Positions 24,252 to 33,199 of a stretch of DNA of 64,000 nt are shown here, one piece after another. Under the pieces are notes generated by a model. It worked only from the letters and a program-made list of their open reading frames with translations, ran no database searches and was not told the DNA's origin. The stretch spans positions 1-64,000 of the forward strand of contig NZ_CP140152.1 of the NCBI RefSeq assembly GCF_034479515.1. Direction: 5' to 3'. This DNA comes from Duganella zoogloeoides (GTDB lineage Bacteria > Pseudomonadota > Gammaproteobacteria > Burkholderiales > Burkholderiaceae_D). Positions within the stretch are counted from its first letter, which is position 1; each line of letters starts with the position of its first letter. Made by a program: the position numbers and the translations under genes.

Positions 24252-25379
24252 ATGCGCCAATTTGCCCGCCGCGTTCTTCGTACCAAGTATTGGCTGGTAG
24301 CGGCGTGCACGCTGGCGCTGCTGGCCGGTTGCGCGCAGGTCAAGTACTACATGCAGGCGGCGCAAGGACAATATTCGCTGTGGTCGGACGCCCGTCCGAT
24401 CGATGACTGGCTCGGCGACCCCGCCACCGATCCGCAACTGAAAGCCCGGCTCGAAAAAGCGCTGCTGATCCGCCGCTTTGCGGTGCAGGAGCTGGGTCTG
24501 CCCGATAACGCTTCCTATAAAAACTACGCCGCGCTGTCGCGCCCGTTTGTGCTGTGGAACGTGGTGGCCACACCCGAGCTGTCGCTGCGGCCGATCCAGT
24601 GGTGCTTCCCGATTGCCGGCTGCGTCAGTTATCGTGGCTACTACAGCAAGGACGACGCCATGACCTACGCCGATGAACTGCGCGGCGAAGGCAACGACGT
24701 GCAAGTGGGCGGCGTGCCGGCGTACTCCACGCTCGGCTGGTTCAGCGATCCGCTGCTGTCCACCTTCATCAATTACTCGGATGCCGAACTGGCGCGCATG
24801 GTGTTCCACGAACTGGCGCACCAGGTGGTGTACGTACCTGGCGATACCCAGTTCAACGAAAGCTTTGCCACGGCGGTGGAAGAGGCCGGCGTGCAGCGCT
24901 GGCTGGAGCTGTACGGCAACGACGACATGCGCCTGGCCTACACGCGCTACAACGGCCGCCGCGCCGAATTTCTGGAGCTGCTGGTGCGCCACCGGCAAAT
25001 GCTGGCCGATAACTACGCCAGCAAAACCAGCGTGCGCCACCGCCGCGCCGAGAAGGCGCGCATCTTTGCCCACCTTCAATCGGATTACCTGAAGCTCAAG
25101 GAAGGCTGGGGCGGCTATGCCGGTTACGACCGCTGGTTTGCCGAGCCGCTGACCAATGCGCACCTGAGCGCGGTCGGTACCTATCACGATTACCTGCCGG
25201 CATTCAGAAGCCTGCTCAAGCAAGAAAGAACGTTCGTGCGATTTTATGGTGCGGTGCAAAAAATGGCTGCGCTTGATTTTGCTCAACGCCAGCAGCGCCT
25301 GGATCAACTCGCGCGCACTGCAACAGCGGACAGCGTCCCCGCAGAGGACGGACAAAAAGCCGCGCCGGGCATGTTGTGA
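24252..25379 (+). CDS. Predicted zinc aminopeptidase, lipoprotein
   Basis: A 375-aa protein with an N-terminal hydrophobic segment and lipobox LLAGC (lipidated cysteine near 27), so it is probably anchored to the membrane facing the periplasm. It fits the putative aminopeptidase family Pfam PF10023. The zinc site is HELAH (about 190-194), with NESFATAVEE following as the likely third ligand. The activity of this family is inferred rather than well proven. It starts 9 bases after the oxidoreductase stop and may be cotranscribed with it. An AACGCG/CGCGTT hairpin follows (25421-25440). Confidence 0.8.
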   Translation: MRQFARRVLRTKYWLVAACTLALLAGCAQVKYYMQAAQGQYSLWSDARPIDDWLGDPATDPQLKARLEKALLIRRFAVQELGLPDNASYKNYAALSRPFVLWNVVATPELSLRPIQWCFPIAGCVSYRGYYSKDDAMTYADELRGEGNDVQVGGVPAYSTLGWFSDPLLSTFINYSDAELARMVFHELAHQVVYVPGDTQFNESFATAVEEAGVQRWLELYGNDDMRLAYTRYNGRRAEFLELLVRHRQMLADNYASKTSVRHRRAEKARIFAHLQSDYLKLKEGWGGYAGYDRWFAEPLTNAHLSAVGTYHDYLPAFRSLLKQERTFVRFYGAVQKMAALDFAQRQQRLDQLARTATADSVPAEDGQKAAPGML

Positions 25380-25420
25380 TACGGCTCCCCTGCTGCTATG
25401 CAGCATGATTTGCTCGTCTT

Positions 25421-25440
25421 AACGCGTTAGAAGGCGCGTT
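25421..25440 (+). terminator. Possible weak terminator after the aminopeptidase gene
   Basis: AACGCG and CGCGTT form a short stem around TTAGAAGG. The following CTAATTATGTTT is T-rich but not a full U-tract. The rest of the gap before fadD (25441-25590) shows no clear element. Confidence 0.3.
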
Positions 25441-25590
25441 CTAATTATGTTTAAATGCGCTTGCGTCCGCGTCAACTGACCGATAGCATCGCGTTATCAG
25501 CAGGCTCGGACAGTGCGCACAGACGACACGCCACCCCTGACCCGGCACCATGCGCCGGCCCACAACGATAACGAGACAAGAGGCACAGGC

Positions 25591-27294
25591 ATGGAAAAAA
25601 TCTGGTTGAAGTCCTATCCTCCCGGCATGCCGGCAGAGATAGATACTGCACAGTACGGTTCCCTGGTGCAGATGCTGGAAGAGTCCTTCCGCAAGTACGC
25701 GGACCGCCATGCCTATGTCTGCATGGACAAGTATCTGACCTATGCCGAGCTCGATAATTATTCGAAGCGCCTGGGCGCCTGGCTGCAAAGCCGGGGCATG
25801 AAGCAGGGCGCGCGCGTGGGCATCATGATGCCCAACGTGCTGCAATACCCGATCGCGATTGCCGCCATCCTGCGCGCCGGCTATACCGTGGTCAACATCA
25901 ACCCGCTGTACACGCCGCGCGAGCTCGAGCACCAGCTCAACGACGCCGGCTGCAGCGCCATCGTGATCCTGGAAAATTTCGCCCACACGCTCGAGCAGGT
26001 GCTGCCGCGCACCCAGGTCAAGCATGTGGTGGTGGCCACCATGGGCGAAATGCTGGGCTTTGCCAAGGGGCTGCTGGTCAACTTCGTGGTGCGTAACGTC
26101 AAGCACCTGGTGCCGGCGTACTCGCTGCCCAACGCGGTGCGCTTCAAGGCTGCGCTGTCGCACGGCGCCGGCATGAAACTCACGCCGGTCGATATCAAGC
26201 CTGCCGATCCCGCCTTCCTGCAATACACGGGCGGCACCACCGGCGTGGCCAAGGGCGCCGTGCTCACGCACCAGAACATTATCGCCAACATGCTGCAGAT
26301 GGAGACATGGGCGGCGCCGGCCGTGGGCATGGTCGATGCCCAGCCGGTGATGGTGGCGGCGCTGCCGCTGTACCACATCTTCGCACTGACCGTGTGCGCC
26401 ATGTGGGGCATGCGCAGCGGCATGCTCAACCTCTTGATCCCGAACCCGCGCGATATCGGCGGTTTCATCAAGGAGCTGGGCAAGTACCGCTTCAATATGC
26501 TGCCGGCGGTGAATACCTTGTTTAACGGCTTGCTCAACCATCCCGACTTCGGCCACCTCGATTTCTCCAGCCTCAAGCTCAGCTTTGGTGGCGGCATGGC
26601 GGTGCAGCAGGTGGTGGCCGAGCGCTGGTTCAAGGCCACCGGCTCGCCGATCATCGAGGGTTACGGCCTGTCCGAAACCGCGCCGGTCGCTACCTGCAAC
26701 CGCGGCGATGCTGTGGCGTTCAGCGGCACCATCGGCCTGCCAATTCCATCGACCGACATTGCCATCCTTGACGATGATGGCCACGAGGTGCCGCTGGGCC
26801 AACGTGGCGAAATCGCCATCCGTGGCCCGCAAGTGATGGCCGGCTACTGGAACCGTCCGGACGAGACCGCCAAGGTGATGACCGCCGACGGCTACTTCAA
26901 ATCGGGCGACATCGGCATCATGAACGAAGGCGGCTACGTGAAAATCGTCGACCGCAAGAAAGACATGATCCTGGTGTCCGGCTTCAATGTGTATCCGAAC
27001 GAACTAGAAGAAGTGGTTGCCGCCCACCCGGGCGTGCTCGAGTGCGCCTGCGTGGGCGTGCCGGACGAGCATTCGGGGGAAGCCGTCAAAATGTTCGTGG
27101 TGCGCAAGGACCCGAACCTCACCGCCGAGACCCTGATGGCGTACTGCAAGCAAAACCTGACCGGCTACAAGAAGCCGAAATATATCGAATTCCGGGACGA
27201 ATTGCCTAAAACCAATGTGGGCAAGATCTTGCGGCGTATGCTGCGGGACGAAGATACCCAACAACAGAAAAAAACGAACGAGAAGGCTGCATAA
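25591..27294 (+). CDS. fadD: Long-chain fatty-acid-CoA ligase, first tandem copy
   Basis: A 567-aa acyl-adenylate-forming enzyme that activates fatty acids with ATP and CoA at the inner face of the membrane, feeding beta-oxidation. It has the P-loop YTGGTTGVAKGA (from about 212), the motif EGYGLSETAP, and RKKDMILVSGFNVYPNELEE with the hinge, then the C-terminal catalytic lysine region PKTNVGKILRR. The start at 25591 (MEKIWLKSYP) matches the start of the second copy. It is separated from that copy by 2 bases, so both form one operon. Substrate chain length is not decidable from sequence. Confidence 0.93.
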   Translation: MEKIWLKSYPPGMPAEIDTAQYGSLVQMLEESFRKYADRHAYVCMDKYLTYAELDNYSKRLGAWLQSRGMKQGARVGIMMPNVLQYPIAIAAILRAGYTVVNINPLYTPRELEHQLNDAGCSAIVILENFAHTLEQVLPRTQVKHVVVATMGEMLGFAKGLLVNFVVRNVKHLVPAYSLPNAVRFKAALSHGAGMKLTPVDIKPADPAFLQYTGGTTGVAKGAVLTHQNIIANMLQMETWAAPAVGMVDAQPVMVAALPLYHIFALTVCAMWGMRSGMLNLLIPNPRDIGGFIKELGKYRFNMLPAVNTLFNGLLNHPDFGHLDFSSLKLSFGGGMAVQQVVAERWFKATGSPIIEGYGLSETAPVATCNRGDAVAFSGTIGLPIPSTDIAILDDDGHEVPLGQRGEIAIRGPQVMAGYWNRPDETAKVMTADGYFKSGDIGIMNEGGYVKIVDRKKDMILVSGFNVYPNELEEVVAAHPGVLECACVGVPDEHSGEAVKMFVVRKDPNLTAETLMAYCKQNLTGYKKPKYIEFRDELPKTNVGKILRRMLRDEDTQQQKKTNEKAA

Positions 27295-27296
27295 CG

Positions 27297-28967
27297 ATGG
27301 AAAAAATCTGGCTCAAGTCCTACCCCGAGGGCGTCCCGGCGGAAATCGACAGCACGCAATTCCGCTCGATCACGCACTTGCTGGAAGAAGCATTCCGCAA
27401 GTACGCCGACCGCAATGCCTATGTGTGCATGGACAAGTTCCTCACCTACCGCGAGCTGGACCAGCTGTCGCAGCAGATGGGCGCCTGGCTGCAAAGCCTG
27501 GGCCTGTCGCCGGGCGCGCGGGTGGCGATCATGATGCCGAACGTGTTGCAGTACCCGGTGGCGATGGCGGCGATCCTGCGCGCCGGCTACACGGTGGTCA
27601 ACGTCAATCCGCTGTACACGCCGCGCGAGTTGCAGCACCAGCTGATCGACTCCGGTTCCGAAGCCATCATCGTGCTGGAAAACTTTGCCACCACCTTGCA
27701 GCAGGTGGTCGCCAATACCAAGGTCAAGCACGTGGTGGTGGCCACCATGGGCGACATGCTGGGTTTAGTAAAAGGCACGATCGTCAACCTGGTGGTGCGC
27801 AAGGTGAAAAAGCTGGTGCCGGCGTTCTCGCTGCCCGGCTCGATCTCGTACAAGAAAATGATGGCGGCTGCCGCCGGCATGACCTTAAAGCCGGTCAAGC
27901 AGGGCCACGACGACATCGCCTTCCTGCAATACACGGGCGGTACCACGGGCGTGTCCAAAGGCGCGGTGCTGCTGCACCGTAACATCATCGCCAACGTGCT
28001 GCAAAACGAGGCGTGGCTGCAATTCAAGCACAGCAACGAGCAACTGGTGTTCGTGGCGGCACTGCCGCTGTACCACATCTATTCGCTGACGGTGAGTGCC
28101 TTCATGGGTATGCGCATGGGCGGACTGACGTTGCTCATTCCTAATCCGCGCGATATCCCTGGCTTCGTGAAGGAACTGGCCAAGTACCGCGTGGCAGTGC
28201 TGCCAGCGGTGAACACCCTGTACAACGCGCTGCTCAATAACCCGGAGTTTTCCAAGCTCGATTTCTCCAGCTATTCGGTGTGCAACGGCGGCGGCATGGC
28301 GGTGCAGAAGGCCGTGGCCGACAAGTGGCTCAAGGTAACCGGCACGCCGATCATCGAAGGCTACGGCTTGTCCGAGACGTCACCGGTGGCCACCGCCAAC
28401 CGCGTCGATATCAAGGAATTCACCGGCACCATCGGCCTGCCGATTCCATCAACCGAAGTGTTGATCATCGACGACGACGGCCGCGCAGTACCGCTGGGCC
28501 AGACCGGCGAGATCGCCATCCGTGGCCCGCAGGTAATGGCCGGCTACTGGAACCGCGCCGATGAAACCGCCAAGACCATGACCGCCGACGGCTTCTTCAA
28601 GACCGGCGACATCGGCATCATGGACGAGCGCGGCTACACCCGTATCGTTGATCGCAAGAAGGACATGATCATCGTCTCGGGCTTCAATGTGTACCCGAAC
28701 GAAGTGGAGGGCGTGGTGGCCGGCCACCCGGGCGTGCTGGAAGTGGCGTGCATCGGTGTGCCGGACAAGAATTCGGGCGAAGCCGTCAAACTGTTCGTGG
28801 TGCGCAAGGATCCGAACCTGACGGCCGGGCAGTTGCTGGACTTCTGCAAGCACGAACTGACGGCGTATAAAAAGCCGAAGTTCATCGAGTTCCGCGATGA
28901 GCTGCCGAAGACGAATGTGGGCAAGATCTTGCGGCGCCAGCTGCGCGACGAGAAAACCCCGGCATAA
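27297..28967 (+). CDS. fadD: Long-chain fatty-acid-CoA ligase, second tandem copy
   Basis: A 556-aa paralogue of the preceding ligase. It begins with the same MEKIWLKSYP and shares the P-loop YTGGTTGVSKGA, EGYGLSETSP and GFNVYPNEVE motifs. Similarity runs the full length, so the pair came from a tandem duplication and then diverged, most clearly in the middle part that lines the acyl pocket (about 170-200 and 240-260). GAGAAGG in the end of the first gene can serve as its ribosome-binding site. It is followed by a strong terminator. Confidence 0.93.
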   Translation: MEKIWLKSYPEGVPAEIDSTQFRSITHLLEEAFRKYADRNAYVCMDKFLTYRELDQLSQQMGAWLQSLGLSPGARVAIMMPNVLQYPVAMAAILRAGYTVVNVNPLYTPRELQHQLIDSGSEAIIVLENFATTLQQVVANTKVKHVVVATMGDMLGLVKGTIVNLVVRKVKKLVPAFSLPGSISYKKMMAAAAGMTLKPVKQGHDDIAFLQYTGGTTGVSKGAVLLHRNIIANVLQNEAWLQFKHSNEQLVFVAALPLYHIYSLTVSAFMGMRMGGLTLLIPNPRDIPGFVKELAKYRVAVLPAVNTLYNALLNNPEFSKLDFSSYSVCNGGGMAVQKAVADKWLKVTGTPIIEGYGLSETSPVATANRVDIKEFTGTIGLPIPSTEVLIIDDDGRAVPLGQTGEIAIRGPQVMAGYWNRADETAKTMTADGFFKTGDIGIMDERGYTRIVDRKKDMIIVSGFNVYPNEVEGVVAGHPGVLEVACIGVPDKNSGEAVKLFVVRKDPNLTAGQLLDFCKHELTAYKKPKFIEFRDELPKTNVGKILRRQLRDEKTPA

Positions 28968-28976
28968 GCCACCCGG

Positions 28977-28999
28977 ATCCCCGCCCAGGCGGGGATTTT
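28977..28999 (+). terminator. Terminator of the fadD pair
   Basis: ATCCCCGCC-CA-GGCGGGGAT is followed by TTT. It lies between convergent genes, 9 bases past the second fadD stop and 4 bases from the phoD-type stop. Confidence 0.75.
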
Positions 29000-29003
29000 A
29001 CCG

Positions 29004-30629
29004 TCAAGCCTTTACCACCCCGGCGCGGCCATTGCGCACTACAAAACTGGCCGCCGTCGCGATTGCGCTCCCCGCATCCTGCACGTCGGCCAGCGCCTGG
29101 AAGTGCGCCGTGGTGGTTTCCGGCGTGACGTCCAGCAGCATGAAGCCGCGCTGGTCGCTCTTGCCATACTTGATTCCCGGATTGATCGCCACGTATTCCT
29201 CGGTGCGCTTTTGCGGCCGTGATGGGGACGTGATCGACGTGCCGCAAAATTCGCTGGCCAGCACCTGGTTGTTCCTGGTCGCGGCGCGGGTGGGATAGCG
29301 GCTGATCTCGGCCGCAAAAAAACTGTGCACGTCGCCCGACAGCACCACCGGGTTGCTGGCGCCGCTGGTCGCGAGCGACTCGAGCAGGCGCTGGCGCGCC
29401 AGCGGGTAACCGTCCCAGCCATCGGTCCAGATTCGCACGTCGGCATCCTGTCTGAACGGCAGCTGGCTGTTCTGCGCCATCAGCGTCTGCTGGGCCAGGA
29501 TGTTCCAGCGCGCTGGCGACGACGTCAGGCCATCATCGAGCCAGCGCTGCTGGACGTCGCCCAGCATGGTGCGCCTGGGATCGTTCAACGCCGCGCAGTC
29601 GCGCCGGATCACCGAGGTGGAACCGCCGCGCCCCTTGGGCGGGCACGCATGCCAGGCGCGGTACTGGCGGTCGTCGAGCACATGGAAGCGCGCCAGCCGC
29701 CCCCAGTCGTAGCGCTGGTAGATGCGCATGTTGGCAAAGTCGCCCGGTCTCGGTACCGACAGGCGCAGCGGCATATGCTCGTAGAACGCCTGGTACGCAG
29801 CCGCCCGGCGCAGCACGAATTCGGGGTTGAGCCGCTCGTCGCGGTCGGCCGCGTAGTCGTTGGCCACTTCGTGGTCGTCCCAGGTGACGATCCATGGCGC
29901 CACCTGGTGCGCGGCCTGCAGGTGGGCGTCGCTCTTGTACTGGGCGTAGCGGTTGCGGTAGTCGGCCAGCGTGAACGATTCCGAGACGCGCACCGCGCGC
30001 TTGGGGTGCTGGAGCTGGTACGGTCCCCACTCGTAGATGTAATCGCCGAGGAAGGCCACCAGGTCGGGCGCGGCGGCGGCGATATGGCGGTGGGCGGCGT
30101 AGGTGCCGAACTCCCAATGCTGGCACGAGGCCACGGCCAGTTTCAGGCGCTCGGGCATGCTGGCCGCTGCCGGCGCGGTGCGGGTGCGGCCCACGGGGCT
30201 CACTGCATCGCCGAGGATGAAGCGGTAGAAATACCAGCGGCCCGGCGCCAGGTTTTTAACGTCCACGTGCACGCTGTGCGCGAGGGCCGGCGTGGCGGTG
30301 GCGCTGCCCTTCGCCACGATGCGCCCGAAATGCTCGTCGTCGGCCACCTCCCAGCGCACCGGCAGGGCCACGGCCGGCATCGCGGCGGCGTTCAGGGGAT
30401 CGTAGAGGATGCGGGTCCAGATGACCACCGCGTCGGGCAGCGGCGAGCCGGACGCCACGCCCAGGCTGAATGGATAGGCGCCCTGGCCGGCGCTGGCGGG
30501 CATGGCCAGGCGCGCGCCTGCGCCGCTTTCGCTGGCATTGCCACTGCGCGTGTCGTGGCACGCCGCCAGCGTGGCCAGCGCGGCCAGGTGGCTGGCGGTG
30601 GCTAAAAAGATACGGCGCTGGTTATCCAT
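29004..30629 (-). CDS. phoD: PhoD-type alkaline phosphatase / phosphodiesterase, Tat lipoprotein
   Basis: A 541-aa secreted enzyme. The N-terminus has a twin-arginine signal (NQRRIFLATA) followed by a hydrophobic stretch and a lipobox-like LAAC (cysteine at about 24), so it is probably exported folded and lipid-anchored. An N-terminal beta domain (about 50-140) precedes the metallophosphatase domain with CQHWEFG, FLGDYIYE, WDDHEVAND and LSGDVHSF. PhoD enzymes cleave phosphate mono- and diesters using Fe and Ca. The start at 30629 (MDNQRR) gives the normal signal; the longer frame adds unrelated residues. No Pho box was identified. Confidence 0.88.
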   Translation of the reverse strand: MDNQRRIFLATASHLAALATLAACHDTRSGNASESGAGARLAMPASAGQGAYPFSLGVASGSPLPDAVVIWTRILYDPLNAAAMPAVALPVRWEVADDEHFGRIVAKGSATATPALAHSVHVDVKNLAPGRWYFYRFILGDAVSPVGRTRTAPAAASMPERLKLAVASCQHWEFGTYAAHRHIAAAAPDLVAFLGDYIYEWGPYQLQHPKRAVRVSESFTLADYRNRYAQYKSDAHLQAAHQVAPWIVTWDDHEVANDYAADRDERLNPEFVLRRAAAYQAFYEHMPLRLSVPRPGDFANMRIYQRYDWGRLARFHVLDDRQYRAWHACPPKGRGGSTSVIRRDCAALNDPRRTMLGDVQQRWLDDGLTSSPARWNILAQQTLMAQNSQLPFRQDADVRIWTDGWDGYPLARQRLLESLATSGASNPVVLSGDVHSFFAAEISRYPTRAATRNNQVLASEFCGTSITSPSRPQKRTEEYVAINPGIKYGKSDQRGFMLLDVTPETTTAHFQALADVQDAGSAIATAASFVVRNGRAGVVKA

Positions 30630-30776
30630 GGTGTTGAGACTCCACGACAATGCCAGGGCGAGTGATTGAACTGCTACCCAGGCGGACCATCCAGCGGCCA
30701 CTATGGCGGTACCCGAGGCACGTCATCCGGCTGCTACCCATGGCGGCGCGCCAGGCGGGTATCCGGCCGCCCCCAA

Positions 30777-31232
30777 TCATGCGGGCTGCGCGTGGATCAG
30801 TGTTTCAATGGGCGGCACCTTGCGCGGCTTGCGGTCGGAGTCGGTCGCCACGTAGGTCAGCACGGCCTCGGTGACCTTGACGGTGTCCGCCTGCAGGCGG
30901 TTGCGCTCCGCGTACACCTCGACGTTGACGGTGATGGACGTATTGCCAACCTTGACGATATCGGCATAGAACGACAGCAGGTCGCCGACGAACACGGGGT
31001 TCTTGAACACGAAGGAGTTGACCGCGATGGTCGCCACGCGGCCATTGGCGCGGCGCGTGGCCGGCAGCGAACCGGCGATATCGACCTGCGCCATGATCCA
31101 GCCGCCGAACACGTCGCCGTAGACATTGGCGTCGGACGGCGAGGGCATCATGCGCAGTTCCGGCATTTTCCCAGCGGGCAGGCCCCGGTTGATGGTGGTG
31201 ATGGCAAGCGGGGTTTTTTCTGGGGTGGTCAT
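30777..31232 (-). CDS. yciA: Acyl-CoA thioesterase, YciA type
   Basis: A 151-aa hotdog-fold protein. MMPSPSDANVYGDVFGGWIM carries the conserved N-x-x-G-x-x-F-G-G catalytic and CoA-binding segment, and the typical NGRVATIAVNSFVF strand follows. It hydrolyses acyl-CoA to free acid and CoA in the cytoplasm. It is divergent from the ABC exporter with an 83-base gap. The 147-base gap on its other side, before phoD, holds GC-rich imperfect repeats but no gene. Confidence 0.9.
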   Translation of the reverse strand: MTTPEKTPLAITTINRGLPAGKMPELRMMPSPSDANVYGDVFGGWIMAQVDIAGSLPATRRANGRVATIAVNSFVFKNPVFVGDLLSFYADIVKVGNTSITVNVEVYAERNRLQADTVKVTEAVLTYVATDSDRKPRKVPPIETLIHAQPA

Positions 31233-31315
31233 CGTGAAATCTCGGCAAAGGCTACAATGACCAAGATTGAACCATAAAAAGCCCCCCGCTGCCCACCCCG
31301 CCCAATCTTGCCCCT

Positions 31316-33145
31316 ATGCGCCGTTATCCGAATTCGCCAGCCGACGCCAGCGTCCAGCCAGCTCCCCGTTCCCGCACCGACCTCGCCACCCTGAAAACCC
31401 TGCTGCCCTACCTGTGGGTGTACAAGTGGCGCGTGCTGCTGGCACTGGGCTGCCTGGTGGGCGCCAAGCTTGCCAACGTGGGCGTGCCGATCGTGATGAA
31501 GCGCCTGATCGACTCGCTCACCATCACGCCGCAGCATCCGCAGGCACTCTTGGTACTGCCGGTGGCGGCGCTGGTGGTGTATGGCTTGCTGCGCTTGTCC
31601 ACCACGGTATTTACCGAGTTGCGCGAGTTCCTGTTCGCGCGGGTGACCCAGCGCGCCGTGCGTACCATTGCGCTGCAAGTGTTCCGTCACCTGCACGCGC
31701 TGTCGCTGCGCTTCCACCTGAATCGCCAGACCGGCGGCATGACGCGCGATATCGAACGCGGCACGCGCGCGGTCGGTTCGCTCATTTCCTACACGCTGTT
31801 CAACATCCTGCCCACGCTGGTCGAGATCACGCTGGTGCTGGGCTACCTGGTGCTGCACTACGATATCTGGTTCAGTGTGATTACGTTTGTTGCGCTGGTG
31901 TCGTACATCGTGTTTACCGTGACGGTGACCAACTGGCGCACGCACTTCCGCCGCACCATGAACGAACTCGATTCCAAGGCCAATACCAAGGCCATTGATT
32001 CGCTGATCAACTACGAGACCGTCAAGTACTTCGGCAACGAAGACTACGAAGCGAAACGCTACGACGACGGCTTGCAGCATTACGAGTCGGCGGCGGTCAA
32101 GTCGCAAACCTCGCTGTCGGTCCTGAACACCGGGCAGTCCCTGATCATCGCGGTGGCGGTCACGCTGATCCTCTGGCGCGCCACCGAGGGCGTAATCGCC
32201 GGCACCATGACCCTGGGCGACCTGGTGCTGGTGAACTCGTTCATGATCCAGCTGTACATCCCGCTCAACTTCCTCGGCGTGATCTACCGCGAGATCAAGC
32301 AAAGCCTGGCCGACATGGAAAAGCTGTTTTCGCTGCTGGACCAGAATCGCGAAATCGCCGATGCCAAGGACGCGCAGCCACTGGCGACCACCGGTGCGGA
32401 AGTACGCTTCAACCACGTCGATTTCAGCTACGAGGCCAAGCGCCAGATCCTGTTCGATGTCGATTTCACGATCGCCCCCGGTACCACCACGGCCGTGGTG
32501 GGCCATAGCGGCTCGGGCAAATCGACCTTGTCGCGCCTGCTGTTCCGCTTCTACGAAGTCAATACGGGCAGCATCTCGATCGACGGCCAGGATCTGCGGT
32601 CGCTCACGCAGGATTCGGTGCGCCACGCGATCGGCATCGTGCCGCAGGATACGGTGCTGTTCAACGACACCATCGAGTACAACATCGCCTACGGCAAGCC
32701 GGGCGCCACGCGCGAAGACATCGTGGCGGCCGCACGCGCAGCGTCGATCCATGATTTTGTCGAAAGCCTGCCGGACGGCTATGCCACCATGGTCGGTGAG
32801 CGCGGACTGAAACTGTCGGGCGGGGAAAAGCAGCGCGTGGCGATTGCCCGCACCCTGCTCAAGAACCCGGCCATCCTGATCTTCGACGAAGCCACGTCGG
32901 CGCTCGATTCGAAAGCCGAGCAGGCGATCCAGGCGCAGTTGAAAGAGATCGCCAAGAGCCGCACCACGCTGGTCATCGCGCACCGCCTGTCCACGGTGGC
33001 CGATGCGCAGCAGATCCTGGTGCTCGATCATGGCCGCATCGTCGAGCGCGGCACCCACCAGGCGCTGCTGGCTGCCGATGGCCTGTACGCGCAGATGTGG
33101 CAGCGCCAGCAGGCCAGGCAGGACGAAGACGTCGCAGCACAATAA
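31316..33145 (+). CDS. Atm1-type ABC exporter (fused permease and ATPase)
   Basis: A 609-aa half-transporter. Six membrane helices lie in about 30-320, followed by a nucleotide-binding domain with Walker A GHSGSGKST (about 397-405), signature LSGGEKQR (about 500-507), Walker B ILIFDEATSALD and the H-loop VIAHRLST. The membrane domain (GAKLANVGVPIVMK, LHALSLRFHLNRQTGG) is of the Atm1/HMT1 class that exports glutathione-bound metals or sulfur compounds. The start at 31316 follows a run of weak sites; no strong Shine-Dalgarno is seen. Works as a homodimer. Confidence 0.9.
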   Translation: MRRYPNSPADASVQPAPRSRTDLATLKTLLPYLWVYKWRVLLALGCLVGAKLANVGVPIVMKRLIDSLTITPQHPQALLVLPVAALVVYGLLRLSTTVFTELREFLFARVTQRAVRTIALQVFRHLHALSLRFHLNRQTGGMTRDIERGTRAVGSLISYTLFNILPTLVEITLVLGYLVLHYDIWFSVITFVALVSYIVFTVTVTNWRTHFRRTMNELDSKANTKAIDSLINYETVKYFGNEDYEAKRYDDGLQHYESAAVKSQTSLSVLNTGQSLIIAVAVTLILWRATEGVIAGTMTLGDLVLVNSFMIQLYIPLNFLGVIYREIKQSLADMEKLFSLLDQNREIADAKDAQPLATTGAEVRFNHVDFSYEAKRQILFDVDFTIAPGTTTAVVGHSGSGKSTLSRLLFRFYEVNTGSISIDGQDLRSLTQDSVRHAIGIVPQDTVLFNDTIEYNIAYGKPGATREDIVAAARAASIHDFVESLPDGYATMVGERGLKLSGGEKQRVAIARTLLKNPAILIFDEATSALDSKAEQAIQAQLKEIAKSRTTLVIAHRLSTVADAQQILVLDHGRIVERGTHQALLAADGLYAQMWQRQQARQDEDVAAQ

Positions 33146-33146
33146 A

Positions 33147-33179
33147 AAAAAGCCCGTTCAGTCGCCTGAACGGGCTTTT
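33147..33179. terminator. Bidirectional terminator between the ABC exporter and dctA
   Basis: AAAAGCCCGTTCAG-TCGC-CTGAACGGGCTTTT is a perfect stem with A-run and T-run on the two sides. It can end both convergent genes. Confidence 0.93.
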
Positions 33180-33199
33180 CTACTTCAGGGCGCCATCAA

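Noticed and set aside
31229..33142. A 637-codon open frame on the minus strand
   Set aside because: Shadow of the Atm1-type exporter, same composition bias.
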